A stretch of DNA of 64,000 nt from assembly GCA_020744425.1 (NCBI GenBank), contig JAGMUV010000004.1, positions 3,906,001-3,970,000 of the forward strand, in the 5' to 3' direction. This stretch comes from Dactylonectria macrodidyma. Taxonomy: Eukaryota > Ascomycota > Sordariomycetes > Hypocreales > Nectriaceae. A program made the position numbers and the translations under genes. Position 1 is the first letter of the stretch; the number at the start of each line of letters is the position of its first letter. The notes below the pieces were generated by a model that had not been told where the DNA came from, searched no databases, and was given only the letters and a program-made list of their open reading frames with translations. Shown one piece after another: positions 13,930 to 25,801 of the stretch.

Positions 13930-14951
13930 GTGAGAGTTATTTCTTCTTTTTTTGTGTCTCTATTACAACGAGGTGCTCTGTAGTGGTGTAGTGCTGCCAG
14001 AGATCCACGCAAAGCGCTCTTGTTTGAGTGCCATGCCCATTCATGCCACCTCTTATTCCCTATCTTGAGATGGTGTCTTGTGCCGTCTCTCCCTTGCAGT
14101 CAGTGACTCACTTTCCATCAATTGGCGCTTGATCTCGATGCCAGGTGTCCTTTTTGGTGTAGTCAACCCGTGGACCCTGCGCTCGAAAATCCCTTGTCAA
14201 TTCGTGTCAGCCAAAACATGTTTTGTTCGTGTTGTCCCTTGGTTCGATGTCTATGACCAGATGGAAATGGAAATGGTCTTGCTTTCCCGAATGCAAATGA
14301 GGCTAGTGCCGTTTTGCACCCACGATGACAAGAAGTGTGGCTGGTGCGCGCCAACGAGGCTGAAGCTCTGCCCTCCCCTGGAGCTGGTGCCAATGAGGGG
14401 CAACAGAAGGGAATAGCTTCCCCCCTCCTCTACAGTGAGGCTAGGCAAGGGACAAGTTGTGGCGCAACCACCAGTTCTCTTGATATTGGCATTGCCCTCG
14501 ACCCAGTTCGTCGACGATTGCGCCGTATTCGCCAAAGTTGCATAATGTGGTTGCTAGACTGGAACATCTTGGTCATTGCTTTTTCCTCCCTGAGTATTCT
14601 GTCCAAAGAAGAAAAGGGAGGGTGAAGAAAATACCATTGGATATCGCGTCATCAGGTTGTCGACACCGCTGAATTGAGGCCATTGTCCCGCCGGCGTCGG
14701 TGAAATTGTGACTTCCTACTCCCTAGCTAGGCCTTTACCTTGGCTTCACGTTTGCCATCGCCATAACCTCTCCGTTTCCTCTGCTACATCAACCGGAGAG
14801 AATTGTATGTTTTTGGTCCAGGAGTTTGCGTTGCTTTGGTCATTTCTTCTTCCTGGCCGTCTTCATTGCTACAATCCCCCGTGATCTGTCCTCCCACTCC
14901 GACGTGAACCATTAAGCTAACTATCCAGGACAACCACCAGTCGTTGCTACG

Positions 14952-17722
14952 ATGCCCTCCCGTGCGGCCTCGCGTGCGGCCTCGCGCGCCGTCTCGCCTA
15001 CCTTGTCGCCCGGCCCGTCATCACCGATCCTCAGCCCACTCGAGATCGCCGACGACTCGGCGACACAGCCCGACCTCGTCCACAGCCTCAACCACACGAG
15101 CACGGTGCTCGCTCTGGCCGTGAGCCCGACGCACGAGACCATCTTCGCCGGCACGCAAGATGGAGAGATTGTAGCCTGGTCTCTCGACACCTTTCACCAG
15201 GTCCACCGCATCCAGGCCCACAAGCGCAGCGTTCTCTCGCTCTCGCTCTCGCCCGACGCCTCGCTGCTCTTCTCCAGCGCGGGCGACGCCATCGTCAACG
15301 TCTGGGACCCGCGCACCCTGACGCGGCTGTACGAGGTCTACGGCTCCTACGACGTCGGTGACATCTTCTGCACCGCCTACAGCCCGCAGCACGAGACGCT
15401 GTACTTTGGCGCCCAGAATGCCACCATCCAGTGGGCCGGCCTGAAGGATGCCACGGCCCGCGTAGCTACCGACTCGCAGCACCATCCCGACCGCCGGAAC
15501 CACCGCTTCTTCGACTCCAAGGCCCCCGGGGGCGCCATCACCCCGCGCCGCAACGACGACCGCTGGGGGCTGATCCCCAAGGCCCAGACCGTCCTTGAGA
15601 TGCACCCGGGCTCTGTCCGCAACTTTGCCCACTTTGGCTATGTCTATTGCATGCTCGTCGCTAAAGGTCCCACTGTTGAGGTCGGAGCCGAAGACGACGT
15701 GTTGATATCTGGTGCGGGCGATGGAACCATCAAATTGTGGAGTCTGGATCATGCTGGCGAGGAGGACGACAATGCTGGCAGCATTAACGAGATTATGACG
15801 CTGGGAACAGACGATGCCGAATCGGTTCTGTCTCTGGCCATCGACGGATCCTTTTTATATGCTGGCAAGCTCGACGGCATCGTCGAGCTGTGGGATCTCG
15901 ACACAGCACAGCGACTACGGGTCATCAGAGCCCATGACTGTGACATCATGTCCCTACAGATGGGCTGGGGCTACCTCTGGACCGCCGCAAGCAACGGTTG
16001 GGCTAGCGTAAGCGTTGCTTCATCTCCAAAAACCACCTCTCACTGACATCGACGCAGAAATACAGCACGGCGCACTACGGCAAGTACAAGCACGTCGCTT
16101 CAGGAAACGTCACGGAAAAGTATCAGTGCCTCTCCCGGTGGCAAGCACACCAGGGCAAGATCCTGGCGTCGGCTGCCACCACGTACAAGAACAAGCAGTT
16201 CTACATCACTGGCTCCAACGATGACAACATTTCCATCTGGACCATCAAGGAGGATGCTTGCTCTAAGAAGGATGCGGACCAAGACTCTGAGAACCTGCTA
16301 CTCTCCACGCTGAGGGATTTCATCTCTTATAAGACCGTCTCATCGAGACCCGAATATGCCGAGGACTGTCGCCAGGGAGCTACATTTCTAGGGTCCCTGT
16401 TCAAGCGCCTTGGTGGCCATGTTGAGATGCTCAGCACTGAAAAGCGCCACAACCCGGTCGTCTACGCCAAGTTCTCGGCCAAGAAGGAAGCCGCCGAGAC
16501 GCGGAAGCGTATTCTATTCTACGGGCACTACGATGTGGTAGCGGCCGACAGCAGAAAGGGCAATTGGACGTCGGACCCGTTTACCATGCAGGGAACTAAC
16601 GGTTACCTGTACGGTCGAGGCGTCAGCGACAACAAGGGTCCCATTATCGCTGCTCTTTATGCTGTGACGGATCTGATGCAAGCGCAAAAGTTGGAAAACG
16701 ACATCATCTTCTTGATCGAGGGTGAGGAAGAATTTGGCTCGTTGGGTTTTGAGGAAGCCGTGAAGAAGAACAAAGAGCTGATTGGCGAAGTGGATTACAT
16801 TCTGCTGGCCAACAGCTACTGGTTGGATAACGAGGTGCCGTGCTTGACATACGGTCTTCGTGGAGTCCTTCACACGACCATTTGCGTCGATGCGCCTCGT
16901 CCTGATACCCACTCCGGTGTGGACGGATCGTACATGATGAACGAGCCTCTCTCAGACCTAACGCAAGTGCTGTCTAAGCTCAAGGGACCTGGGAACCGAG
17001 TGCAGATCCCTGGCTTCTACGATGGCATCCTGGGCGTCACCCCCGAGGAAGAGGCGCGATATGACGATATTGCGTCAATTTTGATCCGCAAGAAGCCCGA
17101 GGCCGGCCCCGAAGACAGACTCAAGCAGTCATTGATGGCGCGATGGCGAGAGCCCAATTTGACTCTGCACAGATACAAGGTGTCGGGTCCGGATGGTAGT
17201 CTAGTCAGCAGCCACGCCAGCTCGCACATCAGCTTGCGACTGGTACCCGGGCAGGAGGTGGACACGGTGGCAGAGTCGCTCACGGCTTTCCTAGAAGCCG
17301 AGTTTGGATTGCTCGAGTCGCAAAACCGCCTCAGCATTTCCATCGATAACAAGGCAGAGCCCTGGCTTGGCGACCCCAGCAATGCCATCTTCCGCACTCT
17401 GGAAGAAGCTATCCTGGAAGTGTGGGAAGAGCGCTTCCAGGCATCGGGATCCACGACAGACGAATCATCAGGGGACGACTTGGAATCCAGCCCCAAGGCT
17501 CGAGTGCAGCTCAAGGGAGGCAAACCTCGCAAGCCTCTCTTCATCCGCGAAGGCGGTTCGATCCCGGCCATCCGGTACCTAGAGAAGGAATTCGGGGCGC
17601 CGGCGGCTCACCTGCCGTGCGGCCAGGCAAGCGATGCGGCGCATTTGGACAATGAGCGCATGTGCTTGATCAATCTGTTGAAGGCGCGAGAGATTTTCGC
17701 CAAGGTATTTTCTCGATTGTGA
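14952..17722 (+). CDS. DUG2: Dug2-type WD40-M20 metallopeptidase (glutathione degradation)
   Basis: Exons 14952..16007 and 16058..17722 give about 906 residues, close to yeast Dug2 (878 as I recall). Residues 1-430 are WD40 repeats (SSAGDAIVNVWDPRT, SGAGDGTIKLWSLD, GKLDGIVELWDLD, TGSNDDNISIWTI). The rest is an M20 peptidase: the metal motifs YGHYDVV, the aspartate in GRGVSDNKGP, the GEEEFGS glutamates and DTHSGVDG are all present. Dug2 is known to pair with Dug3 to cleave the gamma-glutamyl bond of glutathione in the cytosol; Dug3 is not in this window. Translation may start 40 residues earlier through an exon at 13833. The family call is firm; the exact start is not. Confidence 0.9.
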
Positions 17723-19015
17723 AGGGATGGTTGGATTTTTGGCGTAGGTTGACGAGAGATGGCTGTACAAGATTAGTAAAGTTGCATGACTACAAGTAGA
17801 AAAAAGATACCCGGGTTTTTGACTTGTTGGTTGTAGAGCAGTGTGTGAAAAGGAGTGTGTAGTGCGATGTGTACTTGTATGGCTTGATGTTGTGGCTGGC
17901 GGGTTACCAAAGCCCCGGACGCCGAACGATGGTTGCGGTCTTACCTTGCCTCAGAGGATGGCTGCAAACAACCAAGATCAACTAAGCGATTGACATGCGC
18001 TTATGGGAGATGCCACGAATATCAGTTATAAAAAGAAGAACGGATACATGTCATGATGGCGCCACTGTCTGACAAGCTGACGCTCCCACGTTGTCATTGG
18101 AACAACTGAAGTCGCCCTCTCGGCGATGCCAGATGGATGGGGCGGGGAGGAAACAGGCCAAGCTTTTCAGCTCTAGCCCTACGGCCCAAGCGACAAGAAG
18201 CTACAGTGGGTTGTACGCGGAGGACGGCACATAGTGGCAAGCAGGCGGCCCGATCGCCACGGGAGGCACTATAATTAGCGGAGCCTATGGGGGATGGGGT
18301 CTGCCCAGCTGCGCCTCGCTGGGGGCTGAGCGGGATTTTTCCTTAGGGGCGATCATGCTTGGTGTTTTGTGAAAATGGCTTTATTAGGTACCTGTTGGCG
18401 CTGACAGGATGGTGATGGGAAACAATTGGAGGGGAGGGGAGGGAGGATGGCTGGTGGGCGATTGACGAGCCTCACCTGAAATGAACAAAACGGGGGTGTT
18501 GACATGGCGAATGACGACGCTTTCTCTCCGCAATTGGGAAACCATTTCCCCCTTTAGCGAATATTCTCCTTCTCCCGTCTCCTTGTTTTCGCTCCTGTTC
18601 CAAGTTTTCTTTCCAGAGGGCCGACAAAACTTGTCTCTCGTTCGTTTCATCCCTCGCTGGCTTGGTTCCCCCGCGCCAACTGCTTTTGGACATCGCGCTT
18701 TGGAGGCTGAGCCTGAGAGGTGGCTGGCCCTGACGAGCTGAACCCCATAACTTGGTTCTTTCTCGCCCTTGTTCTCCCTCCCGCACTTGGTCGTTCGCTT
18801 TTTCCTCGACGGGTTGTTTTTTTCGGGTTTTGCCTTAATCAATAATCAATCGCTAGGCTTGGGGTTTCACACCATCGTTACGTTGGGATTTGGAATACGA
18901 CGTCCAACTGCCGTCTTTCGCTTGGATATACACACTCGCCACCACCGAAGCCTGCGACGAAACAGAGAGAACAGATAGGGAGAGAGGGTATTCGTGCCAA
19001 CACCACTCGCTCACC
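17723..19015. promoter_or_regulatory. intergenic region, 3' end of DUG2 and promoter of surface protein
   Basis: No gene is visible. The stretch from about 18480 to 19010 is C/T-rich, in keeping with a fungal promoter and leader for the gene starting at 19016. No specific motif could be assigned. Confidence 0.4.
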
Positions 19016-20038
19016 ATGGCGCCCCGATCACTATGGCCATGCCTCGCCCTATGCCTCGCCCTCGCGCCCGTCTCGACGCTCTCCGCCGCCACAAACGACT
19101 TCTCCTTCTACCCCGACAACGCCGAGAACTGCCTCAACGAGTCCGCGGACTCGGCTGCCTGCACCGGCGAGACCAACCAAGAGCTCAACGACTGCCTGTG
19201 CGGCAACACAAATGACTTTGTCACCAACACGGCCAAGTGCCTCGGCAAAGAGGACCCAGACGACGTCGATCAGGTGTACACTATTATGGAGAGCGCTTGT
19301 AATACGTCGAACAGCACTTTTACGGTTACCGAGGCGGAGTGGAAGGCTGCTGCTGCGGAGGGCGGATCATCTATTTCATCGGTGTCCGAGTCCTCGTCTA
19401 CGCAGCCGGCCTCGAGCTCTGCTACGGACTCATCTACGGACTCAGCGACGACAACAGCCGCAACGACCGCGACATCGCAGTCGGCTTTCGTAACGACCAC
19501 TGCAGGCGGCAAGACCATCACCGTCTACCCCACCCAGACCGGCGACAACGACGGCGACGAACACAAGAGCGGCCTCTCGACACCCGTGACCATCGGCATC
19601 GGCGTCGGAGGCGCCATCCTAGGCGCCGCCGTCGTCGGCTTCGTCTTCCTCGTCTTCCTGCGCCGCCGGAAGAAGGGCGGCGAAGAGTCCCGTCCTATGT
19701 TGTCGGACCCGCAGCCGCAACAACACGGCGGAGGCGGAGGAAACGTCCCCTTCGCACAGGGCGCCGCGTACCAGGACAACAAACCCGCGTGGGTGCCCGG
19801 CGGCTACAACCCCGGCGGCGCGGACGGCAAGGGCTGGGGCACGCCGACGGCGTATACGGGGGCCGCGGGCGTGTATCCGCCGCCGGACTATACGCCAGGC
19901 TTGCCGCCGCAGCAGGGCGTCGCGCCGGGGACCGTGTTCGAGATGGAAGGCTCCGTGGCCACGCAGGCGGTGGAGATGCCTGGGTCAGTGGTGCATGGCG
20001 GTCATCCGGCGCCCCAGCAAGGGTGGCGGCACTCGTAG
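19016..20038 (+). CDS. secreted/transmembrane Cys-rich cell-surface protein
   Basis: An intronless gene of 340 residues. The start at 19016 (TCACCATGGC context) gives a clear signal peptide (MAPRSLWPCLALCLALAPVS). The ectodomain up to about residue 105 has six cysteines (patterns NC, AAC, DCLC, KC, SAC). A Ser/Thr-rich stalk of roughly 75 residues follows, then one membrane span near 191-213 (VTIGIGVGGAILGAAVVGFV), an RRRKKGG stop-transfer and a Gly/Pro-rich cytosolic tail. The architecture resembles Mid2/Wsc-type wall sensors or CFEM-like proteins, but the cysteines fall short of the eight of a CFEM domain. An upstream in-frame ATG at 18890 would bury the signal peptide, so I rejected it. 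Confidence 0.8.
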   Translation: MAPRSLWPCLALCLALAPVSTLSAATNDFSFYPDNAENCLNESADSAACTGETNQELNDCLCGNTNDFVTNTAKCLGKEDPDDVDQVYTIMESACNTSNSTFTVTEAEWKAAAAEGGSSISSVSESSSTQPASSSATDSSTDSATTTAATTATSQSAFVTTTAGGKTITVYPTQTGDNDGDEHKSGLSTPVTIGIGVGGAILGAAVVGFVFLVFLRRRKKGGEESRPMLSDPQPQQHGGGGGNVPFAQGAAYQDNKPAWVPGGYNPGGADGKGWGTPTAYTGAAGVYPPPDYTPGLPPQQGVAPGTVFEMEGSVATQAVEMPGSVVHGGHPAPQQGWRHS

Positions 20039-20510
20039 TTCGTGGCTCCTAGGGATGTTAATCGGGATCTACTTTGTGTATGTGTGTCTATCTATTTGGG
20101 TGGTCAGCGTTTGGGAAATGGAGAATCATATCGGGAAACAGGGTACACAACACTGGAACGGCTCGGGGGGCGTCTAATGGTTTCGGCTGGTGATGGAAGC
20201 GCCGAGGGCTTAAAAGGCGACAACCTGGGAGGAGTGGTGTTCATTAATTTTGGATTTTATCCCGGGCTGGGATTCTAGGTGTCATCTATTGGATACTGTA
20301 CATGAGAGAGATGACTTTTCTCTAGACACTGACATATATATGTCTCAATATTCAAGCAACATCTTAAAACACAAACTCTAAACCCCTCTCGATGTTTCAG
20401 GAGCTCGAAGCTTGTTACGATGACTAAGAAACGAGGAGGTAACGCGGCAAGCTCAACATCCCCTCAGCATCACAATCACCCGCAGATATCCTCAAAGACG
20501 CGCGTTCAAC
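20039..20510. other. intergenic, 3' flank of surface protein gene
   Basis: No gene or recognisable motif is seen beyond an A/T-rich patch near 20330-20380. Confidence 0.4.
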
Positions 20511-21359
20511 ATGTCAAAGATAATCCTGGCTGTAGCTGACGATTGGCGAACATGGAAGTGCGAGTTCCGCTCGCAAGCCGACATGTTAGACCTCTGGAAG
20601 TTCATCGACCCCGAGGACGAGAACCCACCGGCTTTTATGACGAAACCGGCGATGCCGGACGCCAAGGCCTTCTTGAACAAGGTTTCAGAAGCACAGGCAG
20701 CTGGCGTGGATCGTGATGCCTCCACGGCCGCTCTCAATGAGTTCATCGCCCGCTCGGAAGCCTATCAAGTCAAAAGAGATGTCTACAGAGATGAGACGGA
20801 GAGGAAAATGGCTCTGAGGGACTGGATCAGTACCACGGTCAACATCAATATTCAGATATTGCACCAGGATGGAAATCTCCGAGTCTATTATGGAAAACTA
20901 CTGGCATGTTTTGACGCCCATGCGCTTCGGCTGGCCAGGGCGAAAGCCATCAACAATTGGAACGACTTCTTCTACGCCACGCCTCGTGTCCCTCAGGACC
21001 CCATGAAGTGGGTAGACGAGTTCGTCAGCGTCATGCGCGAGGCCGACAGCGCGGAACTTCCACTCACAAAGTGTGCCCTTGTGTGGTTGCTCCCTCTGCA
21101 GCAGCAGGCGGAGCCTTTCCTCGAGATCTCGATGGTGGCAATGCAGTCACAGTTCAGAAAGGAAATTGAAGACGACTCGCTTTCATACACCAAAATCGCG
21201 GAGTTCCTGCGCTTCGAAATATCTCTCAAAGCAAGAGTGCAGAATAACAGCCATCAAGGAGGCGAAGGAGGCGAAGGAGGCGAAGGAGGCGGAGGAGGCG
21301 GAGGAGGCCGCGGAAGGGGAGGAAGGAGGAGGCCCAAGAACAAGGCGAGATCGTCTTAA
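20511..21359 (+). CDS. orphan Gag-like protein of a copia-type retrotransposon
   Basis: A 282-residue frame starts at ATG 20511 (MSKIILAVADDWRTW). Its shape matches fungal copia-type Gag: an N-terminal WRTWKCEFRSQADMLDLWKF segment, a central helical domain (DWISTTVNINIQIL...) and a basic Gly-rich C-terminus with GGEGGEGGEGG and GRGRGGRRRPKNKA. No protease, integrase or reverse transcriptase follows. After the TAA at 21357 the same frame continues with a decayed zinc knuckle. The gene is either a relic or a solo Gag kept by the host; which one cannot be told from one copy. Confidence 0.65.
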   Translation: MSKIILAVADDWRTWKCEFRSQADMLDLWKFIDPEDENPPAFMTKPAMPDAKAFLNKVSEAQAAGVDRDASTAALNEFIARSEAYQVKRDVYRDETERKMALRDWISTTVNINIQILHQDGNLRVYYGKLLACFDAHALRLARAKAINNWNDFFYATPRVPQDPMKWVDEFVSVMREADSAELPLTKCALVWLLPLQQQAEPFLEISMVAMQSQFRKEIEDDSLSYTKIAEFLRFEISLKARVQNNSHQGGEGGEGGEGGGGGGGGRGRGGRRRPKNKARSS

Positions 21360-21446
21360 AGAACCTTGTGTCGAGCTTACGGGAAAATGCACCCATTATC
21401 GCGATGTTCTGCGTTAGTAAGAGCCACCTACCTTCGCGGTTCAAGA
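21360..21446 (+). pseudogene. degenerate CCHC zinc knuckle downstream of the Gag stop
   Basis: In the same frame as the Gag, directly after its TAA, the DNA encodes LCRAYGKMHPLSRC and then stops about 14 codons later. This matches C-x2-C-G-K-x-H-x4-C with the second cysteine replaced by tyrosine (TAC). Both the stop and this change could be simple G:C to A:T transitions, as expected for RIP or cytosine deamination. Confidence 0.55.
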
Positions 21447-22417
21447 GAATGATCCTACGACAAAGACTGGGGACCCAGAGCCTCACCTTTATTAGCACAC
21501 ACCTGATGGAAGGATTAGAGGAAGTGCCTCCAGGGCAGAAAGAGGATCCTCTGAACTGGTCACTCCCATGTAGGATCGGGCAGGTCCCCGCGGCGAGAGA
21601 ATGAATGATAGGGCGGTTTCCTTAGGCTCCCCACATCCGCTGAGAAGCTCTGCGATCTCGAATCCGGCCTACGTTATCTTTCTTGAACAAAAGGCATGCA
21701 TCACAGACCGACGTCGCAGCTAGCCTGCAGATGTTTCCATGATGGGGCTCAGAAAGAAAGTCCCAATGAAATACCGGATCGACATCACAAATCAGCATCA
21801 TTATATTCACCGCAAAGAGAACGGAAATATCATCGTCAAAATTGTAGTCAATTGCAAGAGCGCATTCCATTTACCACCTATCATCCCACATCATGTCTTA
21901 ATACACGCTATTAAGCCGACCTGCTGCAGTCAGCACTCATATGTCCCACAGCAGTGGATAGTATTCGCCCCGCAGCATGTCAGATTGCCAAGTGAACCAG
22001 GGTATATGGCCTGTCGCAACTCATTGTTTGGTACGCTTGCCCATTGGCTTATTCTTCGAGAGAATTCCTATTTTGACTCTTTGGTGATGATATGTGTAGG
22101 TCGTTCGCATTGACCTCTCTCTGAGCTCTAGCTTCCCCCACCCAGATCTCCATAGCCGTAGCTACACGATTAGTGCATGGCGAGTGTAGCAAGGAGTCTC
22201 CACCGTTCTCAAAGAGGAAAGCGGAAACATGCCTCGGCCACATCGGCGACTCAACAGCTTTAGCACATGCTTTGTTGATAACACGAACACCTCAAACCTA
22301 AGAACCTAGCTCACAACAGTGCCGCGGGATTAGAATTTGTCAATAGGTATCATTACCCAAGATTTCTTCGCATCTCTCAGCCGAAGACTAGTGGTTGCCG
22401 TCCTCAGACCCTTCATC
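21447..22417. other. intergenic between Gag relic and SDR gene
   Basis: Only short frames are present and I see no further retrotransposon domain or long terminal repeat. Confidence 0.4.
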
Positions 22418-23563
22418 ATGGCGTCGGTAGAGAAGTTTGTCCTCATTACCGGGTAGGTCTCGTGGGGCGGTCAAGCCGACATGCGTCAGGCAAAAGGAAC
22501 CACTGGGGAATGATATCGCGATACTGACGCTAGAACACCGCTAGATGCTCACCCGGAGGCATTGGCCATGCGTTGGCGCTCGAGTTCCAACGAAAAGGTC
22601 GGTGATGCCCGAACAGTCTGCGCTATTGTGTGCCGTGCCATCAAACATTGATCAAGTTCTAACCCATCCAAGGCTGCTATGTCATTGCGACTGCGCGAAA
22701 CACCAGTCTCATCGCCGATATGGAGGCGCCAGGTGTGACTGTCCTGGAGCTTGACGTCACCAAGCCGGCTAGTATCGAGGAGTGCAGGGAAAAGGTCAGC
22801 GCCATCACGGGTGGTCGTCTGGATATCCTCGTCAACAATGCGTGAGTTTATCGTCAATACCCCATCTCACTATGCGGGTGACAAGGGAATGGGCTGGCCG
22901 GTGCTAATGATGACTTTAAGAGGACGCACTCACACTATTCCTGCACTTGATATGGACCTCGACGACGTTCGCGCCACGTACGAGGTTAATGTCTTTGGTC
23001 CCATGTCCATGGTCAAGACCTTTGCGCCTCTACTGATCCAAGCTCGCGGTCTAATCATCAACATCTCCTCGACCTCATCCGTCGTCCCTTATCTGTTTGG
23101 TGCCCTCTACTCATCTACCAAGGGCGCCATCAACACGTACTCTCGTGCCCTGCGTATGGAACTACGTCCCTTTGGCGTCCGCGTCATGGTTGCTATGACG
23201 GGCACTGTGCGCTCCAACATTGCCAGCCGCACCCATCGGAGCCTTCCCGCAGACTCGCTTTACATGCCCGTCAACGACCTGTTTGAGCGTCGCTTGACCT
23301 TTAGCCAGAACGCCTCTCCAATGGACGCCGACGCCTACGCTCGGAAGCTTGTTACCCAGGCACTCAAGGGCGAGGGCTGGCTGGGCGGATGGGTTGGGGC
23401 CTCGCCCGATTGGTTTTGGGCGGGAGGTATGGCGGGACTGGTGTGGTCGATCACGCTGCTGCCCAGATGGATGAGTGAAAAGGCAATTTCCATCTTCTTT
23501 AACATGGGCAACATGACTAGACGACTCCAGGCGGCGTGGGCAAAGAAGGTCCGAGACTTGTGA
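22418..23563 (+). CDS. short-chain dehydrogenase/reductase, AYR1-like (1-acyl-DHAP reductase)
   Basis: Four exons (22418..22452, 22545..22597, 22673..22841, 22921..23563) give 299 residues. The cofactor loop spans introns: ITGCSPGGIGHALALEF; then ILVNNA and the catalytic YSSTK preceded by NISSTSS. The C-terminus carries a hydrophobic stretch (WAGGMAGLVWSITLLP) that could anchor the protein to ER or lipid-droplet membrane. The fold and motifs fit the NADPH-dependent 1-acyldihydroxyacetone-phosphate reductase group (yeast Ayr1), which acts in phosphatidic-acid synthesis. Many fungal paralogs serve other routes, so the substrate is open. It is tail-to-tail with the zinc transporter gene. Confidence 0.85.
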
Positions 23564-23740
23564 GCTTGCGAGCTGAACACAGAAGAATACAAGAATATGC
23601 ACAGAAGAAGTGAGATGATTAATGTGTGAGTTGTTTTGAGAGCAGCTTAGTTGCTACGGCCTTGGTACGCGTTCAGCTCTACCAATTGTGCATGCAACTT
23701 CACTTGCAACAAACCCATGATCCAGAATTCCAAGACTCGC

Positions 23741-25801
23741 TTAAGCCCATTTTCCAAGCAGACTCATGAGAACCATGCCGGTGATCAATCCAAACATACC
23801 CAGCGCAGTCGTCAAAGCATTCGCATTCGTCAATTCGCCGCCGAGCATCCAATCGTGTGCCCACATCTCCACCAAGCCAACCCAGACGAGAATACCAGCC
23901 GACAGCGCATCCAGCGTACCAATCGCAATGAGTGTCCGGGGGTCGTTGCCGTTAAAGACGTCCAGGACACCGATACCAATGGCCATTCCGATGGGTGTCA
24001 CTATCGCGAAGCCAGAGGCTAGGAAGAGCTTCTTGGAAAGCGGGACGGTCGAAGGCTGGCTGCGGTCGACGGGGGGACCGATCGGTGCGTCGTGGGCGTG
24101 CATGTGGCCGTGGTCGGTGTGGTGTGAGAAGGTGATGCCGTGGCCGAGGGCAGCAATACGTGTGCCCAGTGCGATGCCTTCGAATAGCTGGTGGAAGATG
24201 ATGACGATGGCGAGGGTGATGAAGAAGGAGTCACCTGCGACGACGAGGGTGATTCCGATAACTGGTCTTGTCAGTTGTTGGGCTTCAAGAGAGACGGGAG
24301 CGGCATACGCAGCGAGTGGAAGATGATACCAGCCTCCATGATAGTGATATTGGCCATCTCAGCCGACGCAAGGGCCTTGGAAGACGCCGAGACCTCGTCG
24401 GACTCTGTCTTCTTCGCGGCCTGCCAACGCATGGCGCGCTGGACGACGAACTCGATGAGGAACGAGATGAACAGACCGGCCATGACAACAGCGGCAGTAA
24501 CGCCCTCGTACTCCAGCTCGCCGAGGCACTCATTGGTGAACATCATGCTGGCGTGGGTGAAGAGGTGCACAAACGCCGTCGAGATGATGACGCCCGTGCC
24601 GAACTGCTTGAGCACCGTGAGGAAGAGGTTGGCCTTGATCGGGGTGAATGTTGACATGAGGATGGGGCCGAAGACGCCTGATGTGGTGTTAGTAGGGGAT
24701 TCGAAGGATAGAGAGCTGGGAGACTTACCGACGGAGCTGGCAACGAGCACGACGAAGAGCATGCCGATGCGGATCTTGACGTTGTAATCGCGGTCGGTTC
24801 GCTCGCAGGTAGCTTCCGATTCCTCGGAACTTCCGCCCGTGCAGTGTCTGTCGTTGTTGTTAGCATTTCGCAAGTTGGAAAGTCCTGGAGTTATCGACGT
24901 ACTCGACGCCGGCGTGGAAGTGGCAGTGCTCCTCGTCGGGGTCCGACTCTCCGGACTCGATGTCCTCGACGGCTAGGACGATGGCTTCGCCGCCTTCATC
25001 ATCGAGGCAGTAGCTAGAGCACGGTCAGTTCACGTCATAAAATCCGGGATAAAACCTGGGTTAGGAAAGACCTACGTGTCCGTGTCGTGGCTATGGCATC
25101 CGGTGTACTGCGATGGGACGTCGCTGGTGGCCGTGATGGTGGTCTGGACATAGTACTCGGTCGAGTTAGCCGTGCAGAGCCTGTTGCGGATTTGTCAGTT
25201 TCGCGAAACAGTCTTTCAATAGCGAGATGTCCTACACGGAGCTAGATTCTAGGTGGCAGTCAGAGATAGCAGTGATGCTGAGTTCGGCCGCCGTCCCAGT
25301 TGCTGAGGTTGTGGCCGTCTCGGCTGTCACAGTCGCGTCTGCGCCGAGGATCTCGACCTCGCCACCGCTGGGGGACATGCACCATCTAAGATGTGTTAGA
25401 AGTAGACAAACAATGATGAATGGTGGGGGCGTACGTTTCGGAGCCATGGGCGTGGCAGTCGGTGTAGGACGACGGGAGGTCTTCTGTGGCGGTGGCAGTT
25501 GCGTCAAGCACGATTTGGTACTCTGTAGAACCGGCTAGACAATATCTATGTCAAGCGATGGTAAGCAACTTACCAAGTTGGCGAGCGCATGAGCGAAAAT
25601 ATTTACTCACTGCACAGTTCCGTGGAGATGGCAACCCGTCAGCGAAGACAGCTCGTCTCCAGAACTAGTCGTGCTGGCCGTCGTCGCCGTGGCCTCCTGG
25701 CGCCGGATCGGGTTGATAGAGGCCGACACAATGCCGACGAACAGAAGCGCCCCGGCCAACACGACGGCCGAGCCGCTGTAGCCGTGTCTGGTGCGGCCCA
25801 T
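23741..25801 (-). CDS. ZIP-family zinc transporter with five extracellular Cys/His repeats
   Basis: Eight exons (minus: 25801..25611, 25545..25435, 25385..25236, 25180..25076, 25013..24903, 24847..24729, 24677..24309, 24261..23741) sum to 558 residues. After a hydrophobic leader (SAVVLAGALLFVGIVSASIN) come five motifs C-x2-[HE]-x5-C at Cys57, 94, 144, 179 and 216 (e.g. GCHLHGTVQYC, GCHSHDTDTYC). The third has Glu for His. Each is cut by a phase-2 intron in the seventh residue after the first Cys. The ZIP core follows from about residue 240, with the signature HQLFEGIALG and a His-rich loop (HHTDHGHMHAH). It should import zinc across the plasma membrane, like A. fumigatus ZrfC, whose long N-terminus also has zinc motifs as I recall. 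An earlier in-frame ATG exists; 25801 was chosen as it precedes the leader. Confidence 0.9.

Noticed and set aside
13930..14928. Independent small genes between 14078 and 14625
   Set aside because: The strong acceptor at 14928 and donor at 13930 make this an intron or leader; the frames within it carry no recognisable domain.
15021..15752. 243-codon minus-strand frame inside the Dug2 gene
   Set aside because: It is antisense to WD40 repeats and shows no domain of its own.
19339..20052. 237-codon Arg-rich frame within the surface-protein gene
   Set aside because: Same-strand alternative frame with long Arg runs, a usual by-product of GC-rich coding DNA.
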